A stretch of 64,000 nt of DNA from Methanoregulaceae archaeon (GCA_015660885.1 JACTUB010000002.1:62001-126000), one strand, 5' to 3'. Counted from the stretch's first letter, positions 35,299-44,452 are shown. The notes: a model not told the origin generated them from the sequence alone. Numbers and translations are program-made.

Positions 35299-36371
35299 GG
35301 TGGAACTCCTCTGCGTGCAGGTTTTGCGTCCTGGTTCCCGCCTTCATCCAGTTTTTTACCGGTGAGGTGTATGAAAATATCTTCCAGTGAGGGTGACCGT
35401 ATCGATATGGACGTCATGGGGGTGGAAAATTTTTCAAAGACTCCAACAATCTCAGGCAACAATTTGCTCCCGTTTTTTGCAGAGATGATCAGTTTTTGAT
35501 CCTTGACTTCGACTGCGTTGATAAGGGTGTTCTGTCTTAAAACCGGGAGCATTCCCTCATCGATTGAATCAAAACCGATTTCAATCAGGTCACCTGCAGG
35601 AATCAGCTGTTTGAGGTTTTCCAGTATATCCAGGGCAATAAGCCTCCCTTTATCAACAAAGGCGATGCGGTCACAGAGTTTTTCCGCTTCGTCCATGTAA
35701 TGCGTAGTCAGGATGATAGTCGTTTTTTCTTCGTTCAACTTCGAAATCTGCTGCCAGACTTCGTGCCGTGCCTCCGGGTCGAGCCCGATCGTTGGCTCAT
35801 CGAGAAACAGGATGAGCGGGTGATGAATAAAGGCGCGGACAATCTCGAGTTTCCGCCTCATACCTCCGGAAAATGTCTGGACTTTCATGTGGGCACGGTC
35901 TGACAGCTCCGTCATATCGAGAAGTTCCCATATCCGTTTATCAAGGATGCTGTCGTCAACGTTTACCAGTTTCCCGTAAAATTCAAGGTTGTCGTACGCG
36001 GTAAGTTCGACGTCAAGCGTACTGTTCTGCGGGCAGACCCCGATGATGCTCCGGATCTTTTCAGGGTCGCGGATAATATCAAAGGTATCAACGCACGCCG
36101 TTCCATTTGTCGGGCGGAGCAGGGTGGTGAGCACACGGATAAGCGTGCTCTTTCCCGCACCGTTGGGACCCAGCAACCCAAAGATTTCTCCCCGCCTGAC
36201 TTCAAATGTGACATCATCGACGGCAGTAACGCTTCGATTCTTTTCGCGAAAGATTTTTGTAAGATGGTCAATCCTGATGATGCTCGAAGGATCGGAAACG
36301 GAACTGCAGACAGCTAAGGGTTCTGCGGGATCCGCCCCAGTTTTCTTACCATCGGCGGCAGGTTGACTCAT
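35295..36371 (-). CDS. ABC transporter ATP-binding protein, DrrA-like
   Basis: 358 residues. Walker A GLLGPNGAGKST (about 65-76), signature FSGGMRRKLEIVRAF and Walker B ILFLDEPTIGLDPEARHEVW are all intact. It has a C-terminal extension after the ATPase core (about 265-358), ending in an Ala/Arg-rich tail, as in drug-resistance (DrrA) and ABC-2 partners. Partner of the permease at 34210-35298; a leading 25-residue tail is Ala/Pro-rich. Start at ATG 36371. Confidence 0.9.
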   Translation of the reverse strand: MSQPAADGKKTGADPAEPLAVCSSVSDPSSIIRIDHLTKIFREKNRSVTAVDDVTFEVRRGEIFGLLGPNGAGKSTLIRVLTTLLRPTNGTACVDTFDIIRDPEKIRSIIGVCPQNSTLDVELTAYDNLEFYGKLVNVDDSILDKRIWELLDMTELSDRAHMKVQTFSGGMRRKLEIVRAFIHHPLILFLDEPTIGLDPEARHEVWQQISKLNEEKTTIILTTHYMDEAEKLCDRIAFVDKGRLIALDILENLKQLIPAGDLIEIGFDSIDEGMLPVLRQNTLINAVEVKDQKLIISAKNGSKLLPEIVGVFEKFSTPMTSISIRSPSLEDIFIHLTGKKLDEGGNQDAKPARRGVPP

Positions 36372-36505
36372 GGTACTTCAATCACAAAGTTTTAGCGTGA
36401 TAGTTATTAATCCGATGCTTACTCCCAAAAAGGTGGCGTGGAAAATAATTATCCGCTATCAACGACAATGCTGCTCCACTAAAGAATTTTTTTGGAGGGG
36501 AGACA

Positions 36506-37567
36506 ATGATCACGCTCCGGTTTTACCGGATTTATGATATTGGCAGGGAAATCGATCTTGACTGGCTGGAACGAGCCCTGGCCCAAAATTACTTTACGGC
36601 AAGAACAAGTTTTGTCCGGGTCAAACAAAAGTCCATTATGATTGAGGATCCTCCTCTCATGATCCAGATGAACCCTATACGGGTGGAGCGGGAGAGCAAG
36701 CCGTTTGAGTTCTCGGTGGTTGCCCGTGTCTATGATATCGGCGTAATCAGCTTCTGTTTTATGTATGAAAACGAGAATGCACATTATTCCACGCTTGAGG
36801 AGATCGCGTTCCTGTTCGCCGGCCAGGAAGGTTTATCGGAATTCTATGTCCAGTATCTCAAGACCCTCGGGGAGATCATCAAACCCCACATCAGGAACTT
36901 TGCGATTAATCCTGATTTCTTTGAGGATTATACGGTCTACGTGACCAATCACCGGGATGATTCTGTCGATCCCGTTCCCCTCTTAATCGGTGAAAAGACC
37001 AACATTTCGCCCCAGATGAGAGAAGAGATCATCAAAAATACCCTGAGTTATAGTACTGATGATCTCGTGATACTTTCCTGGGATTCAGCCCTCCTCTGTA
37101 ACCCGGAAAGCCCGACTGACTTAATTGACCTCATTGAATTTGCCAATGTCCAGGTGCTGGAATTACGTTACTATGACCGGGAACTGACCCGCGAGATGGA
37201 AGGGATGTACGATAATATCGAGCATGCAGACAGGCTTTCCCAGTTCCGGCGGGGTCGCCGTTACCATGCCATCATGGCAAAACAGATGAAGACATATGCA
37301 GAAATTTCCGAAATTATCGAAAAAGTTGACAACCTCATTAAAGTCACTGAGGATGTCTATTATGCACGGGTCTATGCAACTGCCTTACGAGTCCTCCGGA
37401 GCAACCAGTGGAGCGAGAGCGTGACCCGGAAGATCGATGTCATACGGGAAAACTATTCGATGCTGTCCGATGAAGTCCGTATCCAGCACTCAAACTTCCT
37501 CGAGTGGGTGGTTATCATACTGATTGCCCTTGAATTTGGTCTGGCTATCTGGCAAAGCATCAGGTAA
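36506..37567 (+). CDS. DUF155/RMD1-like protein
   Basis: 353 residues. An alpha/beta N-terminal half (MITLRFYRIYDIG...), a central region, a helical middle with long charged helices (about 225-300), and a single membrane helix at the end (LEWVVIILIALEFGLAIWQSI). This matches DUF155 (RMD1/Sad1-interacting-like) proteins, which have an N-terminal mixed domain, coiled region and LEWxIIxLIxxE C-terminal anchor. In bacteria and eukaryotes these are of unclear or mitochondrial function. The gene is 17 bases upstream of a YkgJ-type gene and may be in an operon with it. Confidence 0.65.
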   Translation: MITLRFYRIYDIGREIDLDWLERALAQNYFTARTSFVRVKQKSIMIEDPPLMIQMNPIRVERESKPFEFSVVARVYDIGVISFCFMYENENAHYSTLEEIAFLFAGQEGLSEFYVQYLKTLGEIIKPHIRNFAINPDFFEDYTVYVTNHRDDSVDPVPLLIGEKTNISPQMREEIIKNTLSYSTDDLVILSWDSALLCNPESPTDLIDLIEFANVQVLELRYYDRELTREMEGMYDNIEHADRLSQFRRGRRYHAIMAKQMKTYAEISEIIEKVDNLIKVTEDVYYARVYATALRVLRSNQWSESVTRKIDVIRENYSMLSDEVRIQHSNFLEWVVIILIALEFGLAIWQSIR

Positions 37568-37584
37568 GATAAGTCCCACGGGTT

Positions 37585-38067
37585 ATGGCGTTTGAATGCC
37601 AGCAATGCGGGGAATGCTGCCACCACATGGCGCAGGTCCACACCATAAAGGAAGTGAAGGGTGACTTTACGTTCCTGGTCAATAACCAGTATACCGGGGA
37701 AAAAATCGTGGTCACTGTCGACCCGGACAAGTACGACCTCTTTGCGGACATACGAGTTTTTGGGGATCACCCGGAAGCCTGCCCGTTCCTGCGCTATCAT
37801 CCGAAGGACAATCTGGCCTATTGTACCGTCCACATGACACGACCGGAGATCTGCAGGGATTACGGGTGCTGGCGGATGCTCATCCTGGATTCTCGCGGGA
37901 AAAGAGCCGGGAGGGTCATGGAGCACCGTGCATTCTTTTCTGATGATGACGACCTGGCCCACGTATGGAAGGAGTGCATCGATGACCTGACCGAGCCGGA
38001 CGATGCGGTATGGGACACAATCGTAATCGGGATATTAAGAAAAGCGGGATATACCGTACGGGTATAA
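37585..38067 (+). CDS. YkgJ-type cysteine cluster protein
   Basis: 160 residues. The N-terminal CQQCGECCHHM (CxxCxxCC) and later CPFLRYH, YCTVHMTRPEICRDYGCWRM give the eight-Cys pattern of the YkgJ/DUF... zinc- or iron-chelating family. Cytosolic, no membrane segment. These proteins are thought to bind a metal or iron-sulfur cluster; function is not known. A second protein of this family is at 61036-61665. Confidence 0.82.
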   Translation: MAFECQQCGECCHHMAQVHTIKEVKGDFTFLVNNQYTGEKIVVTVDPDKYDLFADIRVFGDHPEACPFLRYHPKDNLAYCTVHMTRPEICRDYGCWRMLILDSRGKRAGRVMEHRAFFSDDDDLAHVWKECIDDLTEPDDAVWDTIVIGILRKAGYTVRV

Positions 38068-38075
38068 AAAAAATT

Positions 38076-38093
38076 CCCGTCTTATTGGACGGG
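38076..38093. terminator. Hairpin between convergent genes
   Basis: CCCGTC at 38076-38081 pairs with GACGGG at 38088-38093 across a 6-base loop, immediately after the plus-strand stop (38067) and A-rich run (38065-38073). The hairpin overlaps the last codons of the small minus-strand gene, so it may act as a terminator in both directions. Confidence 0.45.
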
Positions 38094-38312
38094 AGGGGTT
38101 GCTTTTGGCACAGCACTCAACTGGCCGAATTTGTTGATAGTGTAGGATGCCAGGAGGGTTGCGTTGTCCATCTTTCTCTCTCCGATACCGATCCGGCTCA
38201 ACTTGTCACGGATTATCCTGATATTTTTTTCAGTGGGCTGCATACGAATAGAGGATAGTCTCTTCTGTGACACGATAAAGAGATGGTTAAAAAAAGTCAG
38301 GAATTGCTCCAT
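38082..38312 (-). CDS. Small protein of 76 residues, unknown
   Basis: From ATG 38312. The start (MEQFLTFFNHLFIVSQKRL) is an amphipathic helix; the middle is basic (RIIRDKLSRIGIGERKMDN); the end is Pro-rich. It follows the aIF-1A gene on the same strand by 113 bases, without a clear ribosome-binding site. Its stop abuts a convergent gene. It could be real or a chance frame; composition and codon use look ordinary for the region. Confidence 0.4.
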   Translation of the reverse strand: MEQFLTFFNHLFIVSQKRLSSIRMQPTEKNIRIIRDKLSRIGIGERKMDNATLLASYTINKFGQLSAVPKATPPVQ

Positions 38313-38425
38313 TTTTTGATTTTGACGAAAATAAACCGGAATTCTGATAGTTCGCGCGCACACAAGATGAAACACAGACTTTGAGGTGAAAAAAACGATG
38401 CGTTAATGCTGGATAAAAATAGTTT

Positions 38426-38764
38426 TTAGAGATACCGGTTCTTTCTCAGCCAGTCTGCCTGGGGAGGTAAGTACCGGTAAATGATATCGCACTTTTCATC
38501 CTGGAACGACCATGGGGTGACGATAAGGATATCGCCTTCACGTATCCAGACACGCTTTTTGATCTTCCCCTTGATCCTCCCCATGCGGGTGACGCCATCA
38601 TAGCACCGGACTCGGATATGATTTGCACCCATCATAAGATCTGCAAAAGCGAACTGTTCATTAGCCCATTTCTTGGGTAACCGTACCCGGACAACGGGCG
38701 ATCCGTCTTCATTTACTGCATTTGGGTCAAAAGCATCATTATTATTACTGTTGTTATTTCTAAT
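38426..38764 (-). CDS. eif1A: Translation initiation factor aIF-1A with an apparent ATT start
   Basis: 112 residues if started at ATT 38764. The conserved OB-fold reads VVRVRLPKKWANEQFAFADL, MMGANHIRVRCYDGVTRMG, IKKRVWIREGDILIVTPWSF and QDEKCDIIYRY, all in one frame, so the first ATG (38635) is inside the protein and cannot be the true start. Upstream in frame there is no ATG, GTG or TTG; the frame begins directly after a TGA with ATT, and CCGGAG stands 8 bases before it. The tail NNNSNNNDAFDPNAVNEDGS is the typical flexible N-terminus. It brings the start codon to the small ribosomal subunit. The ATT start, or a frameshift just upstream, deserves a check. Confidence 0.85.
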   Translation of the reverse strand: MRNNNSNNNDAFDPNAVNEDGSPVVRVRLPKKWANEQFAFADLMMGANHIRVRCYDGVTRMGRIKGKIKKRVWIREGDILIVTPWSFQDEKCDIIYRYLPPQADWLRKNRYL

Positions 38765-38898
38765 TCAGACAACTCCGGTAGAATATATGAATGATGTCCG
38801 GGACGATTAACATATGTATTGGAAGATGCACTCAAGCTTTCCCGGGGTTCACGAACCCGGATGGGATCGGGCGAGAACATCTACAATCCTAAAGGTGT

Positions 38899-40176
38899 AT
38901 GAGTGCCGGGTATCACTGCCGGAAGATCGTTTCCCTCACCTCCTGCATCACTTTCCCCCCGCATACCATACTTCTTAACCTGTTTCTTATCCATTCTCTT
39001 GCAGATGAGATGATTGGCAAGGGTGCATATCTCAGGCAGCTGACTGCAGCAACCGTTCCTATGAAATCGGTCGAGGTAGGAAAAGAGCTGGAGGGCAGTT
39101 CTCCTCCTTCCGTGTTTATCGGCAGCTGGAATTATCCGGATGTATACGCCGGCCCAATGATTGCTCCCCTTCATGGTGACACGGCGATCATGGATATGCC
39201 CGAATCCTGGATCCCTGGTCATAAGACACAGGAGGACATAATCCGGTACCGGCTCAGCCTGGTACGCGGGAAGCACCGGATAAACGCTGCGGATCTTGAT
39301 AACCGTTTTGTGGATAAACTCCAGGAGATCTCCTTATCCGCTACCTCGGTCGAGAGCGAAGTCTCGTTTGCGACCCAGCCCCGTGGGATGTCATTTTCTG
39401 AAGAGCATACCCCGTTTGGACCCAGTGCCCCGATCGAACGGTTCGAGATCGAGAGCGGGAAATGGAACCGGTATCTGGAAAGAGTATATTATGACACCGA
39501 CCTCAGATCGGCAGAAGCCGTCCTTGACCTGCACAAAAAGGAAGTCCCGTTCTCAAGTATCCAGAAAGCATTTTCTGTCGGTACTATGGGAAAGGATGCC
39601 CTGCGGCACCTTGTTCCGACCCGCTGGTCCATCACGGCATGTGATACCATAATCGGTGACCGCCTTCTCTCCGAGGTAAAAAAATACCCGGTGATCGATA
39701 CCTGGCGGGTGCATGAGTTTTCAAGCCTGCACAACAACTACGCGGTCATCCTGATGCCGACCGGCTGGCAGTACGAATGGTCGGAAGCATTTCTTCATGT
39801 CATGGGCAATGAAGAGCTGGTTTTTTCCGACCATGAAGGGAACAGAAAAAAGACAGAATACTCTCCGCTCGGAGGGTGCTACTATACCTGTAAGATGGCA
39901 GTGCTTGAAGCGCTCGCGAAAGAGAAGAAACAGGCGGGTGCGATTATTCTCCGGGAGGCTTTCCGCGGCTACGTCCCGATGGGGGTATTCAATGTGCGGG
40001 AGAACGTGAGGAGTGCAATGCAGCAACCGGTACAGGAATTTGGGGATGTCCGTTCAGCACTTTCCCATATTTCAGAAAAATTCACACTCCCTATGCAACG
40101 GTTCATCGAAGAGGGTGCCCTGTTACGGAACACTATCCGCGAGAGGCAGTGCACGCTCCGTGACTTTGCCTCCTGA
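38899..40176 (+). CDS. Nre DNA repair protein (NreA/NreB type)
   Basis: 425 residues. The core begins at about residue 50 ([20 protein letters not shown]) and runs on as in other archaeal Nre proteins ([56 protein letters not shown]). The usual N-terminal zinc finger is missing: residues 1-37 hold two isolated cysteines and a hydrophobic stretch. The C-terminus ends QCTLRDFAS, close to the PIP-box (QxxLxxF) that in Nre proteins binds the sliding clamp PCNA. The gene is followed by DNA polymerase IV, fitting a damage-repair role. Start at 38899 has AAGGTG upstream, with an in-frame stop just before; an ATG at 39010 is possible. Confidence 0.82.
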   Translation: MSAGYHCRKIVSLTSCITFPPHTILLNLFLIHSLADEMIGKGAYLRQLTAATVPMKSVEVGKELEGSSPPSVFIGSWNYPDVYAGPMIAPLHGDTAIMDMPESWIPGHKTQEDIIRYRLSLVRGKHRINAADLDNRFVDKLQEISLSATSVESEVSFATQPRGMSFSEEHTPFGPSAPIERFEIESGKWNRYLERVYYDTDLRSAEAVLDLHKKEVPFSSIQKAFSVGTMGKDALRHLVPTRWSITACDTIIGDRLLSEVKKYPVIDTWRVHEFSSLHNNYAVILMPTGWQYEWSEAFLHVMGNEELVFSDHEGNRKKTEYSPLGGCYYTCKMAVLEALAKEKKQAGAIILREAFRGYVPMGVFNVRENVRSAMQQPVQEFGDVRSALSHISEKFTLPMQRFIEEGALLRNTIRERQCTLRDFAS

Positions 40177-40228
40177 AAATACCATGCTAACAGAATTACC
40201 GGAATGTGATTAACTGAGAAGGTGTGTT

Positions 40229-41344
40229 ATGGAGCTGTATTGCCCTCAAAGGACATCACAACGCATTATCCTGCATCTGGATATGGACAGCTTTTATGCA
40301 TCGGTTGAGATGCAGGATCGCCCGGAAATTCGGGGAAAACCTGTGGTGATCGGGGCCGACCCGAAGAACGGCAAAGGACGCGGAGTGGTCTCAACCTGTT
40401 CGTATGAAGCCCGGGCATTTGGCATCCGCTCAGCAATGCCCATATCCCAGGCTTATATACTCTGTCCCCAGGCAATATTCCTGCCTCCTGATATTTCCCG
40501 GTATATACAGGTTTCAGCTGAGGTCATAGCTATCCTGCGTTCTTACGGGTTCGTGCTCCAGCAGGTAAGCATTGATGAAGCATTTCTCGATGTGAGCCGT
40601 CTGGGCAGCTTCACAGCGGCTCGCGAGCTGTCAGTAACCATCAAAAAAACCATCCTTGCCCGGCTTGGACTGAGCTGCTCGATCGGGGCGGGACCGGGCA
40701 AGGTTGTCGCAAAAATAGCATCAGATTTCAACAAACCGGATGGGCTGACCGTTGTTGAACCCGACGATGTAAAGGCATTCCTTGCACCATTGCCGGTTAG
40801 AAAAATACCCGGCATAGGAAAAAAGTCAGAATCAGAACTGTTCGAGCTGGGTATCAGGACCATTGGAGATCTTGCTGCGTACGATATCCAGGCACTCGTT
40901 GCACGGTTCGGGCAGGGAGCGGTCTGCTTGCACGATATTGCTCTGGGGATTGATACCAGTGAAGTTGAAGAACGCGATGGCATAAAATCCCTGTCCCGGG
41001 AAACAACCTTTGATACAGATACCTCCGACCCGCAGGTCATTTCCGTGACCATGGATACCCTGGCTGAAGACGTGCACCGCAGTCTTGTTGCAGAAAACCT
41101 GCGCTGCAAAACCCTCACGGTCAAAGTACGGTACCAGGGATTTGTTACAAAGACAAAAGCCCGGACGCTATCTCATTTTACCGATGACGGGAGGATCATT
41201 AAGTCCTGTGCACACACCCTCCTCCTGGAGCTGACCGATGGCAAAAAAATCCGGCTTCTCGGGTTCCGTCTCTCTTCCTTTGATAAGGGCGTTACCCGGC
41301 AGACAACCCTCCCTTGTGATCAAACTCAAAATCGCTTTTCGTGA
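40229..41344 (+). CDS. dinB: DNA polymerase IV (DinB, Y-family)
   Basis: 371 residues. Catalytic carboxylates are in HLDMDSFYASVEM (about 13-25) and SIDEAFLDVS (about 112-121); YEARAFGIRSAMP is the family's finger motif. The thumb (helix-hairpin-helix, IPGIGKKSESELFELGIRTIG) and little finger (SRETTFDTDTSDPQ, CKTLTVKVRYQGF, LLGFRLSSF) are present. It copies damaged DNA with lower fidelity. It is downstream of nre (53 bases), so the two may be co-expressed. The C-terminus (RQTTLPCDQTQNRFS) is not an obvious PIP-box. Confidence 0.95.
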   Translation: MELYCPQRTSQRIILHLDMDSFYASVEMQDRPEIRGKPVVIGADPKNGKGRGVVSTCSYEARAFGIRSAMPISQAYILCPQAIFLPPDISRYIQVSAEVIAILRSYGFVLQQVSIDEAFLDVSRLGSFTAARELSVTIKKTILARLGLSCSIGAGPGKVVAKIASDFNKPDGLTVVEPDDVKAFLAPLPVRKIPGIGKKSESELFELGIRTIGDLAAYDIQALVARFGQGAVCLHDIALGIDTSEVEERDGIKSLSRETTFDTDTSDPQVISVTMDTLAEDVHRSLVAENLRCKTLTVKVRYQGFVTKTKARTLSHFTDDGRIIKSCAHTLLLELTDGKKIRLLGFRLSSFDKGVTRQTTLPCDQTQNRFS

Positions 41345-41820
41345 ATCCGGATACGAGCGATTAGTATGGGGTGTGGCACCGTTTTTCCCGGTTCCTGCTT
41401 CCAGCCGTATTCCCAGCCAGCGCAATAAAACGGGAGACCTGAAAAAATCACACTATGGATAAAAATACAGGGATGATTTACACGCATCGGACATCTATGG
41501 GTGACATACTGACCGGCGGGCATAATAACTACAGGTGCTGTATATCTCATAATCATGGTGTTCATTTCTCTCTGCTTTACACCCGGTGCAAGTCCGGGAT
41601 TCATCAATTATCAGTACTGATACAATCATGTTCCTGCTTCCTGACCGAGATTAATTCCCATCGTTATACTTGCGGTTATCGGGAGAGCCAGAGAAGGAGA
41701 AGAAGAAATAATCTTTTCTTTGTCGTGGGATATCACATGTACCCCATGCTTATTATCTGCCAACAGAACGCGAATACTTTAAACGCATATTTAAAAAACA
41801 GGGATTCTATCGGGAGCGTT
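41345..41820. other. 476-bp stretch without a recognised gene
   Basis: Several frames are open, the longest about 138 codons on the plus strand from 41455, but none shows a ribosome-binding site, a fold or a familiar motif. The composition changes from GC-rich (near dinB) to AT-rich (near 41800). This marks the start of a gene-poor 1.6-kb zone. Confidence 0.35.
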
Positions 41821-42018
41821 TCAGATAAAGAAGTTATTCTTAATAGTTTTTTTTACTTCTTCTTCCGATAGGTATGTAAGATCCCTAATGTACCAATTCT
41901 CTTTTGGAAGGTCTTCGTCTATAATCCAACCCCTTTCTGTTGGTGACCAGTACCAATAGAGTCCGTCAAATTTAATCAGTAAATTCCTCTTACGGAAATA
42001 TAGCGCTGATTCACCCAT
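41821..42018 (-). CDS. Small protein of 65 residues, unknown
   Basis: From ATG 42018. Rich in aromatic residues: KFDGLYWYWSPTERGWII, KENWYIRDLTYLSEEE. The alternation of aromatic and charged residues suggests a compact beta-fold, of the kind seen in small nucleic-acid-binding or anti-phage proteins; no family recognised. The codon use is AT-rich. Isolated, with no obvious neighbour. Confidence 0.4.
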   Translation of the reverse strand: MGESALYFRKRNLLIKFDGLYWYWSPTERGWIIDEDLPKENWYIRDLTYLSEEEVKKTIKNNFFI

Positions 42019-42174
42019 GCTTTATCACACGATTTCCGTTTTGAAGGGAAAGACCTGATGGAAGGTGTTCTGTCTGGATCAGCTTTGCCCGGGTCTTCCT
42101 CAATCGATTACCTGTCCTTGTGAATAATAAAATCTGGCAAGGCATCGGTGCATAGCGCAGCTGGGAAAACAGAG

Positions 42175-42345
42175 TTATTTTTTGATCGCGTTTTGCACTT
42201 TAAAAATGACATCTGCCGAAATGTAGTGCATGTTATGAGCAGGTTCGGCATGGTCGATAAATTTTCTCATCAGTTCTTGGTTGGTTGTTCCATGGGCTTC
42301 AAACGGGCAATCGATTCCGATGTCTTTGCACATAACTGAGGGCAT
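42175..42345 (-). CDS. DUF1059 family small protein
   Basis: 56 residues (MPSVMCKDIGIDCPFEAHG...). The motif CKDIGIDCPFEAHGTTNQEL, then MRKFIDHAEPAHNM and an ADVIFKVQNAIKK end fit DUF1059 well: C-K-D-x-G-x-D-C and H-A-x-x-x-H are the family hallmarks, possibly a metal site. GGAG stands 10 bases before the ATG at 42345. A shorter start at 42333 is possible. Function unknown. The protein is so short that it is easily missed. Confidence 0.82.
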   Translation of the reverse strand: MPSVMCKDIGIDCPFEAHGTTNQELMRKFIDHAEPAHNMHYISADVIFKVQNAIKK

Positions 42346-42406
42346 TGGTGATTTTCTCCATTATTTTGTTTTTATACTCTGATTCGGCACAAATCCATAT
42401 GAATAA

Positions 42407-42639
42407 ATGCAACGCACTGGTGCAAGGCAATACTATCACGGTACGAATAGTGAACAAGAAAGATGGCCCAGAAAATTTGAAAAGCGTGCGGCGTGGACTA
42501 GGCACATTGAAAAATGATAAATGAAGTCGAAGGGGACAAATTGTTTTTGACTATGGAAGAGTTTTATGGTGATCGTGCTGATGAGGAAAGAGAGACGATT
42601 AATCGGAAAATCTTGGTCAGGCAAAAGAAGAAACAATAA
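42407..42639 (+). other. Two tiny overlapping open frames, unknown
   Basis: ATG 42407 opens 36 codons ending at TGA 42515-42517; the next ATG (42514) overlaps that stop as ATGA and opens 41 codons ending at TAA 42637-42639. Both products are highly charged (HGTNSEQERWPRKFEKRAAW; MEEFYGDRADEERETINRK). The exact ATGA overlap suggests translational coupling. They may be the two halves of one broken gene, or a small two-gene unit such as a toxin-antitoxin remnant. No ribosome-binding site is clear. Confidence 0.3.
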
Positions 42640-43014
42640 TCCTGTTTTTAAGAAGTATTTGCCGGTATCGGGATAACTCCCGGCCTATTATGGCACTTGA
42701 TGGAACACCCTGATGAATGGTTAAGACCCTTTAAACCAATACCCTGTCTGCTCGTCCCGGAGGTTTTATCCGGAGTCATCGCAACGTCCGGGTTATGATC
42801 CGTGTGCCCTCATCATTGTCCAGGCATACCTGTTTATGAAAGCTGCTATTTGCAGGAAATGTCTGCGGGTTGCCCGGTCACAGGTCTTACCAGATGTCCG
42901 GTAAACGGCAGGAAGTTTTCTTCCCGATCAACGAACAATACCCCGGTGGTTGCACATACCTATTTCTTGTGCACGGAAGAGAAACTTAACCAATTAAGCT
43001 AGGTGCGGCGCTAA
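42640..43014. other. 375-bp stretch without a recognised gene
   Basis: Between the small coupled frames and the DUF2115 gene. No convincing frame, repeat or terminator. A short TATA-like string is absent in the last 60 bases before 43015, so the promoter of the next gene is not obvious. Confidence 0.3.
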
Positions 43015-43656
43015 ATGGAAATGGGAAAATCTGTCCAGGTTCCTGAAAAACATACAGGGGCAGGCAGCGTTATTTCTTCTATCGGAGTGCGACTCAGCGA
43101 AGCCCGGACCAAAGGTGAACTTGGCATATTCCTCGCCCAAGAGATACAGACTTATACAATGTTCGAACTCCAGATCATCGGGGGCAGGCTTAACGGGGAG
43201 ATTGAAAAACTTCCCTCTCCCTACCGGGAATCAATCCGCCCCTATTTCCGCGAACAGTTGTTCGGAAAGCATCACCAGCTCCTTGCCATGCACCGCAGCA
43301 GGGCATTTGCCCGGATGAGCGGTTCAATCCGTGACCCGGAACTATTCCATAAATTCTGCGACATGATTCCCGAAGGATGTTTTGCGTGGGATGATTCAAG
43401 CGAACGCAACCCCTGCTTCCGGAATCCCAAGAACCGTCTCTTCTATTACCTGATAGCTGCATTCACCATGTTTGTCCTCGATGAGCCGGGACACCCTGTC
43501 GGGATGCCATTTCCCGGCGGTTTTTCCGTCGAACGGCGGGGCATGGAATATTATTGCCTTATCCGGGACAAGGAAAAAGACGTATACTATTCCATCTGCA
43601 ATTTCTGCCCGGCTCACCAGACAGAAGAGAGCGGACAGGCACTGTCACATTCTTAA
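43015..43656 (+). CDS. DUF2115 (UPF0305) protein
   Basis: 213 residues, soluble, nearly all helical, with a C-terminal Cys-rich region. The second half follows the family closely: EGCFAWDDSSERNPCFRNPK, RLFYYLIAAFTMFVLDEPGH, PVGMPFPGGFSVERRG, YYCLIRDKEKDVYYSICNFC. The conserved Cys and CPAHQ end may bind a metal. The family is found mainly in methanogens and its function is unknown. Start at ATG 43015 or 43021. Confidence 0.85.
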   Translation: MEMGKSVQVPEKHTGAGSVISSIGVRLSEARTKGELGIFLAQEIQTYTMFELQIIGGRLNGEIEKLPSPYRESIRPYFREQLFGKHHQLLAMHRSRAFARMSGSIRDPELFHKFCDMIPEGCFAWDDSSERNPCFRNPKNRLFYYLIAAFTMFVLDEPGHPVGMPFPGGFSVERRGMEYYCLIRDKEKDVYYSICNFCPAHQTEESGQALSHS

Positions 43657-43750
43657 TCGGCTATGAAATTTCAAAATAATTGACTTATCATAAGGAATTC
43701 AACACTGCCAAAAATTGAATAGCACCCGTCTTTCGCATTCGCCTGGTCGG

Positions 43751-44452
43751 TCATCTCTCTACATGGCTGCCGTCACAAAACGGTTTATTGCACGATTTTC
43801 CGCACCTGCATAGGGTAACCCGGTTACGGATTTCATACACATGACCGTCTGACGATTCAACCGGAATACCGCCACGCACCCAGAGCGGACCGTGTTCATC
43901 GCGGGGCGGATACTCAATGACTACAATAGACTTTTCAAATTCAGGTTCGAACACTTTTTTGGTCTTTTTATCCCAGACTACCAGTCGTCCCGACGGACAA
44001 TTCCCTGCCTCTTCTATGGCGATCTGCCGTGCCTCAGGATTGTCTGACTGACGGATAAGGTTCCAGATCCCACCGGCACGCATGCAGAACCGGGCATGGA
44101 CGCACATGTTATCAGCATCTGTCAGTGACAGCGTGGGGCCGTCAATCCTCCCGGCAAGGTCAAGATACGGGGTATCATCCGCCGTCTCGGTCCCGTTAAA
44201 GTGGATTTTTGCATGGGTCCCGTCGCAGTAGGGTTTGTTTTTCGAGTGCCCGCAGCGGCAGAGGGCATACTGTTCCTGAAGGGGGTAGTTCCCAGCCTCG
44301 TGCCAGGTACTGCAGAATCCCTCTGAATCGTTGCGGATCTCTTTTTTGGTCAGAGGAATACTTCCTGAAACGATGTAGGGGCCGTTTTCACCCACCCTGA
44401 TCTGCTTCTTATCGTTCACAGACAGGGACGGGGGTTCTTGTGGGGGTGTCAT
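43751..44452 (-). CDS. Iron-sulfur protein with two CDGSH domains
   Basis: 233 residues. Two CDGSH (MitoNEET-like) motifs are exact: CRCGHSKNKPYCDGTH (about 64-79) and CRCGKSCNKPFCDGSH near the C-terminus (C-x-C-x2-S-x3-P-x-C-D-G-x-H), each holding a 2Fe-2S cluster with three Cys and one His. Between them, MCVHARFCMRAGG...CPSGRLVVW resembles the small divergent ferredoxin domain often found in this arrangement. Soluble, probably an electron carrier or a cluster sensor. Isolated on the minus strand. Confidence 0.9.
   Translation of the reverse strand: MTPPQEPPSLSVNDKKQIRVGENGPYIVSGSIPLTKKEIRNDSEGFCSTWHEAGNYPLQEQYALCRCGHSKNKPYCDGTHAKIHFNGTETADDTPYLDLAGRIDGPTLSLTDADNMCVHARFCMRAGGIWNLIRQSDNPEARQIAIEEAGNCPSGRLVVWDKKTKKVFEPEFEKSIVVIEYPPRDEHGPLWVRGGIPVESSDGHVYEIRNRVTLCRCGKSCNKPFCDGSHVER

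Noticed and set aside
41455..41871. 138-codon plus-strand frame after dinB
   Set aside because: No ribosome-binding site, irregular Cys/His content and no recognisable domain; treated as non-coding.
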